Assembly: GCA_035569695.1 (NCBI GenBank)
Contig: DATMMO010000455.1
Span: 1 to 6,829 of the forward strand
Direction of reading: 5' to 3'
Source of the DNA: DASXMT01 sp035569695
GTDB taxonomy: Bacteria > Actinomycetota > Acidimicrobiia > Acidimicrobiales > RAAP-2
Length of the DNA: 6,829 bases
Position numbers and translations under genes: made by a program. Below are positions 1 to 5,856 of this stretch, piece after piece. Within the stretch, counting starts at the first letter, position 1. Each line of letters begins with the position of its first letter. The notes under the pieces are model-generated. The model did not search any database. It had not been told where the DNA came from and worked only from the letters and a program-made list of their open reading frames with translations.

Positions 1-17
1 GCCCACCCTCCCGACCG

Positions 18-32
18 GTGGCCTCGGGCCAC
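18..32 (+). other. GC-rich hairpin in atpD leader region
   Basis: Perfect 6-bp inverted repeat GTGGCC / GGCCAC (18-23 and 27-32) with a three-base TCG loop. No T-run follows. It lies between whatever precedes the window (by analogy with other atp operons, atpG) and atpD. It could be a weak terminator, an mRNA-processing or stability element of the atp transcript, or chance in GC-rich DNA. The inverted repeat is seen directly; any role is inference. Confidence 0.35.
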
Positions 33-52
33 GACCAACGACCACGGACCAC
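32..52 (+). repeat. three tandem 7-bp imperfect repeats
   Basis: CGACCAA, CGACCAC and GGACCAC follow one another without spacing just after the hairpin at 18-32. The rest of 1-105 has no recognisable coding sequence: none of the three forward frames resembles an AtpG C-terminus, so this is intergenic DNA. No function is assigned. Confidence 0.4.
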
Positions 53-88
53 GCAGCATCGACTGACGCTGTATCGAATGACGACTGC

Positions 89-95
89 AAGGGAG
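89..95 (+). promoter_or_regulatory. atpD ribosome binding site
   Basis: AAGGGAG lies 10 bases before the ATG at 106. It is the only strong Shine-Dalgarno in the window and fixes the atpD start. It contrasts with the genes downstream, which lack one. Confidence 0.75.
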
Positions 96-105
96 CCCCA
101 CGCTC

Positions 106-1551
106 ATGACTACCACCGCCCCTGAGCCCACCAAGACCGAGAACCTGCCCACCGGACGGGTCGTGGCCATCGCCGGCCCGGTCATCGACGTGGAGTTCCC
201 ACCCCACGCCCTGCCCGAGATCAACACCGCGGTCTCGGTCGACATCGAGCTCGACAACGACAAGATCGTGGTCACCGCCGAGGTGGCCCAGCAGATCGGC
301 GACGGTCGGGTGCGCTGTGTCTGCCTCAAGGCCACCGACGGCTTGACCCGGGGCGCCGAGGTCCGCAATCTCGGACACGGTCTGCGGGTACCGGTGGGCG
401 ATGCCGTGCTCGGGCACGTCTTCAACGTGTTGGGCGAGCCGCTCGACACCGCGTCGATCGGTGAAGCCGAGGACCACTGGGACATCCACCGCGCCGCCCC
501 GGCCTTCGACACGCTCGAGCCCCGGTCGCTGATGTTCGAGACGGGGATCAAGGTCATCGACCTTCTCGAGCCCTACGTCCAGGGTGGGAAGATCGGCCTG
601 TTCGGCGGGGCCGGCGTGGGCAAGACCGTGCTCATCCAGGAGATGATCAACCGGGTGGCCACCAACCACGGCGGTGTGTCGGTGTTCGCCGGTGTGGGCG
701 AGCGCACGCGTGAGGGCACCGACCTGTGGCTCGAGATGCAGGAGTCCGGCGTCATCGAGAAGGCGGCGCTGGTCTACGGGCAGATGGACGAGCCCCCGCG
801 CGTGCGGCTGCGGGTGGCCCTTGCCGCCCTGACCATGGCCGAGTACTTCCGGGACGTGAAGAACCAGGACGTGCTGTTGTTCGTGGACAACATCTTCCGC
901 TTCGTCCAGGCCGGCTCGGAGGTTTCGACCCTGCTGGGCCGCATGCCCTCGGCCGTGGGATACCAGCCCACCCTGGCCGACGAGATGGGTGAGCTCCAAG
1001 AGCGGATCACCTCGACCCGGGGCCGGTCCATCACCTCGCTCCAGGCTGTGTACGTCCCCGCCGACGACTACACCGACCCTGCTCCGTTCACCACCTTCAC
1101 CCACCTCGACGCCACCACCGAGCTCTCCCGCGACATCGCCTCGCTCGGCATCTACCCGGCGGTGAACCCTCTGACCTCGACGTCGAACATCCTCGCTCCC
1201 GAGGTGGTCGGTGAGCGGCACTACAACGTGGCCCGCCGGGTGCAGAGCGTGCTCCAGCGCTATCAGGAGCTGCAGGACATCATCGCCATCCTCGGTCTCG
1301 ACGAGCTGTCCGAGGAGGACCGGGTCACCGTGTACCGGGCCCGGAAGATCCAGCGCTTCTTGTCCCAGCCCTTCAACGTGGGCGAGGTGTTCACCGGCCT
1401 GAAGGGTGTCACCGTGCCGGTGGAGGAGACCGTCGAGTCGTTCGAGGCCCTGGTCAACGGCGAGCTCGACGAGGTTCCCGAGCAGGCCTTCCTCAACGTC
1501 GGCGGAGCCGAGTCGGTACTGGCCAAGGCCCACTCGCTCGAGTCCGACTGA
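106..1551 (+). CDS. atpD: F0F1 ATP synthase subunit beta
   Basis: Catalytic beta subunit of the membrane-attached F1 sector; alternating alpha and beta subunits make or hydrolyse ATP coupled to the proton (or sodium) gradient. At 481 residues it is a normal family length. The N-terminal beta-barrel begins near GRVVAIAGPVIDVEFP (residues 18-33). The Walker A loop GGAGVGKT is at 167-174, with Lys173 and Thr174 binding the phosphates and Mg. GERTREG at 198-204 supplies the catalytic Glu199. Walker B is VLLFVD at 256-261. The alpha/beta signature PAVNPLTSTS spans 351-360, and the DELSEED loop that contacts the rotor is intact at 399-405. The ATG at 106 is chosen because of the Shine-Dalgarno AAGGGAG. 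atpC follows after 18 bases, so the two are surely co-transcribed. Small oddities are Asn354 where most beta subunits have Asp (PAVDP) and Asn361 where many have Arg. Identification is certain. Confidence 0.98.
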   Translation: MTTTAPEPTKTENLPTGRVVAIAGPVIDVEFPPHALPEINTAVSVDIELDNDKIVVTAEVAQQIGDGRVRCVCLKATDGLTRGAEVRNLGHGLRVPVGDAVLGHVFNVLGEPLDTASIGEAEDHWDIHRAAPAFDTLEPRSLMFETGIKVIDLLEPYVQGGKIGLFGGAGVGKTVLIQEMINRVATNHGGVSVFAGVGERTREGTDLWLEMQESGVIEKAALVYGQMDEPPRVRLRVALAALTMAEYFRDVKNQDVLLFVDNIFRFVQAGSEVSTLLGRMPSAVGYQPTLADEMGELQERITSTRGRSITSLQAVYVPADDYTDPAPFTTFTHLDATTELSRDIASLGIYPAVNPLTSTSNILAPEVVGERHYNVARRVQSVLQRYQELQDIIAILGLDELSEEDRVTVYRARKIQRFLSQPFNVGEVFTGLKGVTVPVEETVESFEALVNGELDEVPEQAFLNVGGAESVLAKAHSLESD

Positions 1552-1569
1552 TCGGCTCGGCGCGGATCG

Positions 1570-2100
1570 ATGGCTGACGACGACAAATTCTTCTCCGTAC
1601 AGGTGCTGGCCCCTGACCGGGTGCTGCTCACCGGGCAGGCCGAACAGGTGATCATGCGGACCGAGGACGGCGATATCACCTTCCTCGACGGTCACACCCC
1701 GCTGGTCGGTGCCGTCGTCCCCTGCGTGGTCCGAGTGGTGCGGGAGGGCGATGAGGAGGAGCGACTCGCCGTCCATGGCGGCTTCGTCCAGGTGGAGCAA
1801 TTGGCCGACGCCGAGAGCGACGATGACAACGCCAGAGCCGGCGGTTCAGGCGGCGACTCCGGTACCCGGATCACGGTGCTGGCCAGCGTGGCCGAGCTGT
1901 CCGGGGAGATCGATGTCGACCGGGCCCGGGTTGCCCTCGAGGCTGCTCAGGCCCGGGTGACCGACCTGACGGCCGCCTCGGGACGGGGTTCCTCGGCCGA
2001 GGGGGACGAGGCCGACGCCGAGCTGGTGGAGGCCGAGGGGGCTGTCCTTCGGGCCGAGGTCCGGCTGGAGGCCTCCGGGGCCACTGCCGCGGCCAGCTGA
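1570..2100 (+). CDS. atpC: F0F1 ATP synthase subunit epsilon, with low-complexity insertions
   Basis: Epsilon subunit of the F1 central stalk; it couples rotation to catalysis and can inhibit ATP hydrolysis. Family hallmarks are the N-terminal beta-sandwich (FFSVQVLAPDRVLLTGQAEQV, residues 7-27; GDITFLDGHTPLVGAV, 34-49; LAVHGGFVQVE, 66-76; TRITVLASVAEL, 99-110) and the start of the C-terminal helical domain, GEIDVDRARVALEAA (112-126). At 176 residues it is well above the usual 120-140. The excess lies in a Gly/Asp-rich stretch at about 78-98, placed between two strands that are normally joined by a short turn, and in an Ala/Glu-rich tail after about 135. It begins 18 bases after atpD with only a weak GGA upstream, so translational coupling to atpD is likely. 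It ends 21 bases from the convergent glpX. The family call is secure; the effect of the insertions is unknown. Confidence 0.93.
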   Translation: MADDDKFFSVQVLAPDRVLLTGQAEQVIMRTEDGDITFLDGHTPLVGAVVPCVVRVVREGDEEERLAVHGGFVQVEQLADAESDDDNARAGGSGGDSGTRITVLASVAELSGEIDVDRARVALEAAQARVTDLTAASGRGSSAEGDEADAELVEAEGAVLRAEVRLEASGATAAAS

Positions 2101-2121
2101 GCCTGCTGCCCGCCGGCGTCC
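2101..2121. other. short convergent gap between atpC and glpX
   Basis: Only 21 bases separate the stop codons of atpC and glpX. The gap holds the 8-bp palindrome CGCCGGCG (2111-2118), but no stem-loop with a T-run on either strand, so I cannot point to a convincing terminator. Transcripts from the two sides may overlap at their 3' ends. Confidence 0.4.
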
Positions 2122-3117
2122 CTAGCCGAATTCGATGGCGCTGTACTCGCCCAGCTTGTGCAGCGGGTGCATGGCCGAGATGAGGCGGACGGTTCCCGAC
2201 TTCGAGCGCATGACCAGCGACTGGGTCGTCGCCCCCAGCTCGTTGTAACGGACGCCGTGCAGGAGCTCGCCGTCGGTGATGCCGGTGGCGGCGAAGAAGC
2301 AGTTGTCCCCCCGCACCAGGTCGTCGGTGGTCAGGACCTGGTCCACGTCGTAGCCGGCATCGACGGCGGCGTTGCGTTCCTGTTCGTCCCGGGGCCACAG
2401 GCGACCCTGGATCTCGCCCCCCATGCTCTTCAGGGCTGCCGCGGCGATGACCCCCTCGGGGGTTCCCCCTACGCCGAAGAGGATGTCCACTCCCGAGTCG
2501 GGCCAGGCGGTGGCGATGGCTCCGGCCACGTCGCCGTCGGTGATCAGCCGGATGCGTGCCCCGGTGGCCCGGATCTCGGCGATCATGTCCTCGTGCCTGG
2601 GGCGGTCGAGGATCACCGCGGTCACGTCCCGGACCGAGGTCCCCTTGGCCTTGGCCACCGCTTCGAGGTTGTCCTCGATGGGCCGGGTGATGTCGATGGC
2701 GCCAACGGCGCGGGGCCCCACTGCCAACTTCTCCATGTAGACGCACGGACCGGGGTCGAACATGGTCCCCTCTTCGGACACGGCGATCACGGCCAGCGCG
2801 CCGCCTCGGCCCAGGGCGGTCGGGGTGGTCCCGTCGATGGGATCGACGGCGATGTCGGCCTTGGGTGGCGTCCCGTCCCCGATGCGCTCGCCGTTGAACA
2901 GCATGGGGGCATTGTCCTTCTCGCCCTCGCCGATGACCACCACGCCGTCCATGGCGATGGAGGACAGCACGATGCGCATGGCGTTCACTGCGGCGCCGTC
3001 GGCCCCCTCCTTGTCCCCCCGACCCATCCAGCGCGAGGCGGCGAGGGCAGCGGCTTCGGTGACCCGGACGAGCTCCATGGCCAGGTTGCGATCAGGGGCT
3101 TGCGTAGAGACGGTCAC
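2122..3117 (-). CDS. glpX: class II fructose-1,6-bisphosphatase
   Basis: Cytosolic metal-dependent enzyme that hydrolyses fructose-1,6-bisphosphate to fructose-6-phosphate, the committed step of gluconeogenesis. It matches the GlpX family throughout: APDRNLAMELVRVTEA at 7-22; GRGDKEGAD at 32-40 with metal ligand Asp35; GEGEKD at 63-68 with Glu64; VDPIDGTT at 91-98 with Asp92, Asp95 and the Thr pair of the active site; PRH at 173-175; DGDVAGAI at 194-201; GGTPEG at 217-222 with Glu221. The C-terminus KLGEYSAIEFG is actinobacterial in style. At 331 residues it is normal in length. I chose the GTG at 3117 because a -10-like TATCGT (3131-3126) ends 8 bases upstream, which suits a leaderless start. 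An in-frame GTG at 3141 would add eight residues, has no Shine-Dalgarno, and would lie upstream of that promoter. Single gene, convergent with atpC and divergent from murA. The function call is firm; the start is moderately sure. Confidence 0.95.
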   Translation of the reverse strand: MTVSTQAPDRNLAMELVRVTEAAALAASRWMGRGDKEGADGAAVNAMRIVLSSIAMDGVVVIGEGEKDNAPMLFNGERIGDGTPPKADIAVDPIDGTTPTALGRGGALAVIAVSEEGTMFDPGPCVYMEKLAVGPRAVGAIDITRPIEDNLEAVAKAKGTSVRDVTAVILDRPRHEDMIAEIRATGARIRLITDGDVAGAIATAWPDSGVDILFGVGGTPEGVIAAAALKSMGGEIQGRLWPRDEQERNAAVDAGYDVDQVLTTDDLVRGDNCFFAATGITDGELLHGVRYNELGATTQSLVMRSKSGTVRLISAMHPLHKLGEYSAIEFG

Positions 3118-3125
3118 AGACCATG

Positions 3126-3131
3126 ACGATA
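3126..3131 (-). promoter_or_regulatory. putative -10 element of leaderless glpX promoter
   Basis: TATCGT on the minus strand keeps three to four bases of TATAAT, including the key second A and final T. Eight bases separate it from the GTG at 3117, so transcription would begin at or next to the start codon. The best -35-like hexamer at 17-bp spacing is a poor CTGTCG (3154-3149). Inferred from sequence only. Confidence 0.45.
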
Positions 3132-3146
3132 GTTGCTGCACCTCGG

Positions 3147-3221
3147 GTCGACAGATTTCGGTCGCTTCCGTGACCGACCCGTTCGCCTGTGCGGTCAGCC
3201 CTCGGTGTGGGGTCTGTCGAC
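3147..3221. repeat. 9-bp inverted repeat pair in divergent glpX-murA region
   Basis: GTCGACAGA (3147-3155) and TCTGTCGAC (3213-3221) are exact reverse complements, with centres 66 bp apart. Each copy contains a GTCGAC palindrome. A second inverted pair, CGGGTCG (3144-3150) and CGACCCG (3175-3181), overlaps the first arm. They sit just upstream of glpX on its strand, and between the two divergent promoters, so operator sites are possible. The repeats are seen directly; a regulatory role is inference and chance is not excluded. Confidence 0.35.
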
Positions 3222-3302
3222 ATCGGGTCCGACCACGGGACGCGGTTTAGCGAGGTGGAGTTACCACAGTGCGTAGTCACTGAGTTGAGCCGCCCGACCG
3301 GG

Positions 3303-3308
3303 CATACT
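3303..3308 (+). promoter_or_regulatory. putative -10 element of leaderless murA promoter
   Basis: CATACT matches TATAAT at four positions, including the second A and final T. Seven bases separate it from the murA ATG at 3316, with no Shine-Dalgarno between, so the transcript would start at or beside the ATG. A weak -35 candidate CTGAGT (3280-3285) lies at 17-bp spacing. The inverted repeat GCCCG-AC-CGGGC (3292-3303) abuts the -10 and could be bound by a regulator. Confidence 0.45.
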
Positions 3309-3315
3309 TGACCGG

Positions 3316-4674
3316 ATGCCAAATCCGAGGACCCAAGCCGCCGCCAGTCCCCTGGGTTCGGTTTCCACCACTCTCCCGGCGTCCGTGGTGACGGATCGGT
3401 TCGTCGTCTCTTCCAACGGTCCGCTGTCCGGTTCGGTCCGGGCCGGGGGAGCGAAGAACTCGGCGCTGAAGCTGATGGCTGCGTGCCTGCTGGCCGACGG
3501 CACCCATGTGCTCACCAACGTGCCCCAGATCACCGATGTCGACATCATGGGTGAGGTCCTCACGGCCATGGGCGCCACCGTCACTCGCGGGAGGACGCCC
3601 GATGAACTGGTGGTGGAGGTCCCGGTGGACATCCTGCCCGAGGCGCCCTACGACCTGGTGGAGCGGATGCGGGCCTCCGTGGTGGTGTTGGGACCGCTGT
3701 TGGCCCGGCACGGCCGAGCCCGGGTGTCCATGCCGGGTGGAGACGACTTCGGCCACCGTCCCATCGACATGCACCTGCACGCGCTCGAGGCGCTGGGGGC
3801 TGCGTTCGAGTCGTCCCACGGCTACGTAGAAGGAACGGTGGAGAGCACCGTGGCGTCGAAGCCGCGACTGGTGGGCACTCGAGTGGTCCTCGAGTACCCC
3901 AGCCACACGGCGACCGACAACGTGCTCATGGCCGCGGTTCTGGCCAAGGGCACCACGGTCATCGAGAACGCCGCTCGGGAACCCGAGCTCTGCGATCTGG
4001 CCCAGTTCCTCAATGCCATGGGGGCCAGGGTCCGGGGGGCCGGTACCTCCCGCATCGAAGTGGAGGGCGTCGACTGCCTGCATCCGGCCGAGCACCGGGT
4101 GGTGGCCGACCGCGTGGTGGCGGCCACCTTCCTCACCGCCGCCGGACTGGCGGGGGGCGAGGTCGTGGTGGAGGACGCTCGGGCCGACCACATGGACATG
4201 CTGGTGCGGAAGCTGACCCAGACGGGGATGCACATCACCCAGGGCCCCGATGGGCTCCGGGCCGAGCGCGACCCGTCCGTGCGCCTCCACCCCGTGGACA
4301 TCGCCACGCTGCCGTACCCGGGAGTGGCCACCGATTACAAGCCCTTTGTCGTCACCCTGCTCACCGTGTCCGACGGGGTTGGGATCGTGACCGAGAACCT
4401 CTTCTCCGGCCGGTTCCGCTATGTGGACGAACTGCGGCGAATGGGGGCCGACATCCGGACCGAGGGACATCATGCCGTGGTGCGGGGTGTGCCCCGCCTC
4501 TCGGGCGCCCCCGTGCGCTCATCGGACATCCGGGCCGGCGCGGCGCTGGTGTTGGCCGGGCTGGTGGCCGAAGGGGAGACCATCGTCTCCGACGCCCACC
4601 ATGTGGACCGCGGCTACGAGGACTTTGCCGGAAAGTTGTCATCGCTCGGAGCAAAGGTGAGCAGGAGCGACTGA
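3316..4674 (+). CDS. murA: UDP-N-acetylglucosamine 1-carboxyvinyltransferase, Asp-type active site
   Basis: Cytosolic enzyme that transfers enolpyruvate from PEP to UDP-GlcNAc, the first committed step of peptidoglycan synthesis. The EPSP-synthase-like fold is visible end to end: GGAKNSALKL (44-53) with Lys47 and Asn48 equivalent to E. coli Lys22 and Asn23; MRASVVVLGPLLARHG (118-133) with Arg119 equivalent to Arg91; PGGDDFGHRPID (140-151); TTVIENAAREPEL; ATDYKP (338-343) with Asp340 at the general-base position; SSDIRAGAALVLAGL with Arg406 equivalent to Arg397; and HHVDRGYE near the end. The residue at the E. coli Cys115 position is Asp143, the variant known from Mycobacterium tuberculosis and Chlamydia that is insensitive to fosfomycin. 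At 452 residues it exceeds the usual 417-430 because of an Ala/Ser/Thr-rich N-terminus of about 25 residues. Start at 3316 is supported by the adjacent -10-like box; GTG codons at 3385 and 3388 would remove the extension. Divergent from glpX; meaB follows after 50 bases. Confidence 0.97.
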   Translation: MPNPRTQAAASPLGSVSTTLPASVVTDRFVVSSNGPLSGSVRAGGAKNSALKLMAACLLADGTHVLTNVPQITDVDIMGEVLTAMGATVTRGRTPDELVVEVPVDILPEAPYDLVERMRASVVVLGPLLARHGRARVSMPGGDDFGHRPIDMHLHALEALGAAFESSHGYVEGTVESTVASKPRLVGTRVVLEYPSHTATDNVLMAAVLAKGTTVIENAAREPELCDLAQFLNAMGARVRGAGTSRIEVEGVDCLHPAEHRVVADRVVAATFLTAAGLAGGEVVVEDARADHMDMLVRKLTQTGMHITQGPDGLRAERDPSVRLHPVDIATLPYPGVATDYKPFVVTLLTVSDGVGIVTENLFSGRFRYVDELRRMGADIRTEGHHAVVRGVPRLSGAPVRSSDIRAGAALVLAGLVAEGETIVSDAHHVDRGYEDFAGKLSSLGAKVSRSD

Positions 4675-4691
4675 TCGCTCCCGGCGAGCGA
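4675..4691 (+). terminator. hairpin directly after murA stop
   Basis: TCGCTC (4675-4680) and GAGCGA (4686-4691) form a 6-bp stem with a five-base loop, starting at the base after the murA stop codon. No T-run follows, so it would be at best a weak or partial terminator. Read-through from murA into meaB remains possible. Confidence 0.35.
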
Positions 4692-4705
4692 CGCGCCTAC
4701 GCCCG

Positions 4706-4713
4706 TATACGCT
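4706..4713 (+). promoter_or_regulatory. putative -10 region of meaB
   Basis: TATACGCT contains two overlapping -10-like hexamers, TATACG (4706-4711) and TACGCT (4708-4713). The second ends 11 bases before the ATG at 4725, so a leader of only a few bases would result. No recognisable -35 and only a weak GGA before the start. This is the least certain of the promoter calls. Confidence 0.35.
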
Positions 4714-4724
4714 CTCGGAACCTC

Positions 4725-5846
4725 ATGTCGACCCGTCCCACCGATCCCGCCGCCCTGCTCGATGCCGCCCAGGGCGGCGACCGGGTGGCATTGGCTCGGC
4801 TGCTCTCCTATGTCGAGCGCGGCGGTGAGCAGTCCCGCCAGGTGGCCCACCTGGCCTATCAGTCGCCCGGGCGCGCCTATACCGTGGGCCTCACCGGTGC
4901 GCCGGGATCGGGCAAGTCGACCCTGACCGATCGGCTCATCGGCGCCGTGCGCGAGAAGGGCTTCCCGACCGCCGACGCAGCCGATGCAGCCGCCGATGCC
5001 GACGCCGATACAGCCGCCGACGCCGGTGCCGGAACCGCCGACGCAGGAGCCGCCGCCGACGGAGGAGCACGCGCTGCTTCAGCCGACAATGCGCACCAGG
5101 TCGCCGTGCTGGCCATCGATCCCTCGTCGCCGTTCACCGGAGGGGCCATCCTCGGCGACCGGGTCCGCATGCAGGACCATGCCCTCGACGACGGCGTCTA
5201 CATCCGCTCCATGGCTACCCGAGGTCACCTTGGGGGGTTGGCCGTCGCCGTCCCCGATGCGGTACGGCTCCTGTCCGCCGTGGGCCTGCCCGTCGTCCTG
5301 GTGGAGACAGTGGGGGTGGGCCAGGTGGAGGTGGACGTGGCCTCGGCCACCGATACGACCGTGGTGGTGGTGAACCCGGGCTGGGGGGACGCCATCCAGG
5401 CCAACAAGGCGGGACTGCTCGAGATCGCCGATCTCTTTGTCATCAACAAAGCCGACCGACCCGGGGTCAGAGAGACCCGCCGCGACCTGGAGGGCATGCT
5501 CGACCTCACCGCGCTGGGCGAGTGGCGACCCCCGATCGTGGAGACGGTGGCTTCGACCGGAGAGGGCATGGACGACCTGTGGACGGCGATCGCCGACCAT
5601 CGCTCCTACCTCGACAGCAGCGGGCTGCTCGACCAGCTTCGGCGGGAACGACTGGAGCGGGAATTCCATCAGATTCTCGTGGCCCGACTCGAACGCAAGA
5701 TCGTCGAGCTCCATGGGTCGTCCGGCTACGCCGAGGTCATCGAGTCCCTCACCGCGGGCGAGCTGGATCCCTATCGCGCCGCCGATCAGTTGTTGGCCGG
5801 CATCATCGTGCCGGACCCTCCGAGCGACGAGGATCAAGGCACGTAG
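4725..5846 (+). CDS. meaB: MeaB/ArgK-family P-loop GTPase with Ala/Asp-rich insertion
   Basis: GTPase of the MeaB/ArgK (G3E) group; family members protect and reactivate adenosylcobalamin-dependent acyl-CoA mutases such as methylmalonyl-CoA mutase and gate cofactor loading. An N-terminal helical segment (9-47) is followed by the P-loop GAPGSGKST (58-66), DPSSPFTGGAILGDRVRM (132-149, switch I and metal site), ATRGHLGGL (164-172), ETVGVGQVEVDVA (194-206, G3/switch II), NPGWGDAIQANKAGLLEIAD (217-236), the guanine-specificity motif NKAD (241-244), and a C-terminal helical region probably for dimerisation. At 373 residues it is longer than the usual 310-340; the excess is an insertion at about 81-123 made almost wholly of Ala, Asp, Gly and Thr, lying between the helix after the P-loop and the HQVAVLAIDPSS strand. 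The ATG at 4725 is the first plausible start and has a -10-like box just upstream. No mutase gene is in the window, so the partner is unknown. Confidence 0.93.
   Translation: MSTRPTDPAALLDAAQGGDRVALARLLSYVERGGEQSRQVAHLAYQSPGRAYTVGLTGAPGSGKSTLTDRLIGAVREKGFPTADAADAAADADADTAADAGAGTADAGAAADGGARAASADNAHQVAVLAIDPSSPFTGGAILGDRVRMQDHALDDGVYIRSMATRGHLGGLAVAVPDAVRLLSAVGLPVVLVETVGVGQVEVDVASATDTTVVVVNPGWGDAIQANKAGLLEIADLFVINKADRPGVRETRRDLEGMLDLTALGEWRPPIVETVASTGEGMDDLWTAIADHRSYLDSSGLLDQLRRERLEREFHQILVARLERKIVELHGSSGYAEVIESLTAGELDPYRAADQLLAGIIVPDPPSDEDQGT
4965..5093 (+). repeat. GCC/GAY-rich imperfect repeat tract coding for the MeaB insertion
   Basis: Codons 81-123 of meaB are built mainly from GCC, GCA, GAC and GAT codons in irregular GCCGAY-like hexamers, for example GCCGACGCAGCCGATGCAGC at the left end. 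The reading frame stays open and flanking family motifs remain in frame, so this is an in-frame expansion and not a frameshift. Repeat slippage is a likely origin (inference). Confidence 0.7.
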
Positions 5847-5856
5847 ACCGTACGGT
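5847..5856. repeat. 10-bp perfect palindrome after meaB stop
   Basis: ACCGTACGGT is self-complementary over all ten bases and begins at the base after the meaB stop. Its last base is also the first base of the next hairpin. It could be a protein-binding site or chance; no role is assigned. Confidence 0.3.

Noticed and set aside
1871..2746. 291-residue minus-strand open frame overlapping atpC and glpX
   Set aside because: The translation is a low-complexity Arg/Pro/Gly string typical of an out-of-frame GC-rich shadow; it overlaps two certain genes.
2158..3126. 322-residue plus-strand open frame opposite glpX
   Set aside because: Gly/His/Val-rich antisense shadow of a clear GlpX.
3092..3322. 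76-residue minus-strand open frame across the glpX-murA divergent region
   Set aside because: It overlaps the starts of both genes and their putative promoters, and shows no recognisable sequence or ribosome site.
3277..4473. 398-residue open frame antisense to murA
   Set aside because: It mirrors murA codons in GC-rich DNA, its translation is rich in His, Gly and Arg with no recognisable domain, and murA is unambiguous.
4965..5093. Possible frameshift or assembly error in meaB
   Set aside because: The insertion keeps the frame and family motifs match on both sides, so a genuine in-frame expansion is the simpler reading.
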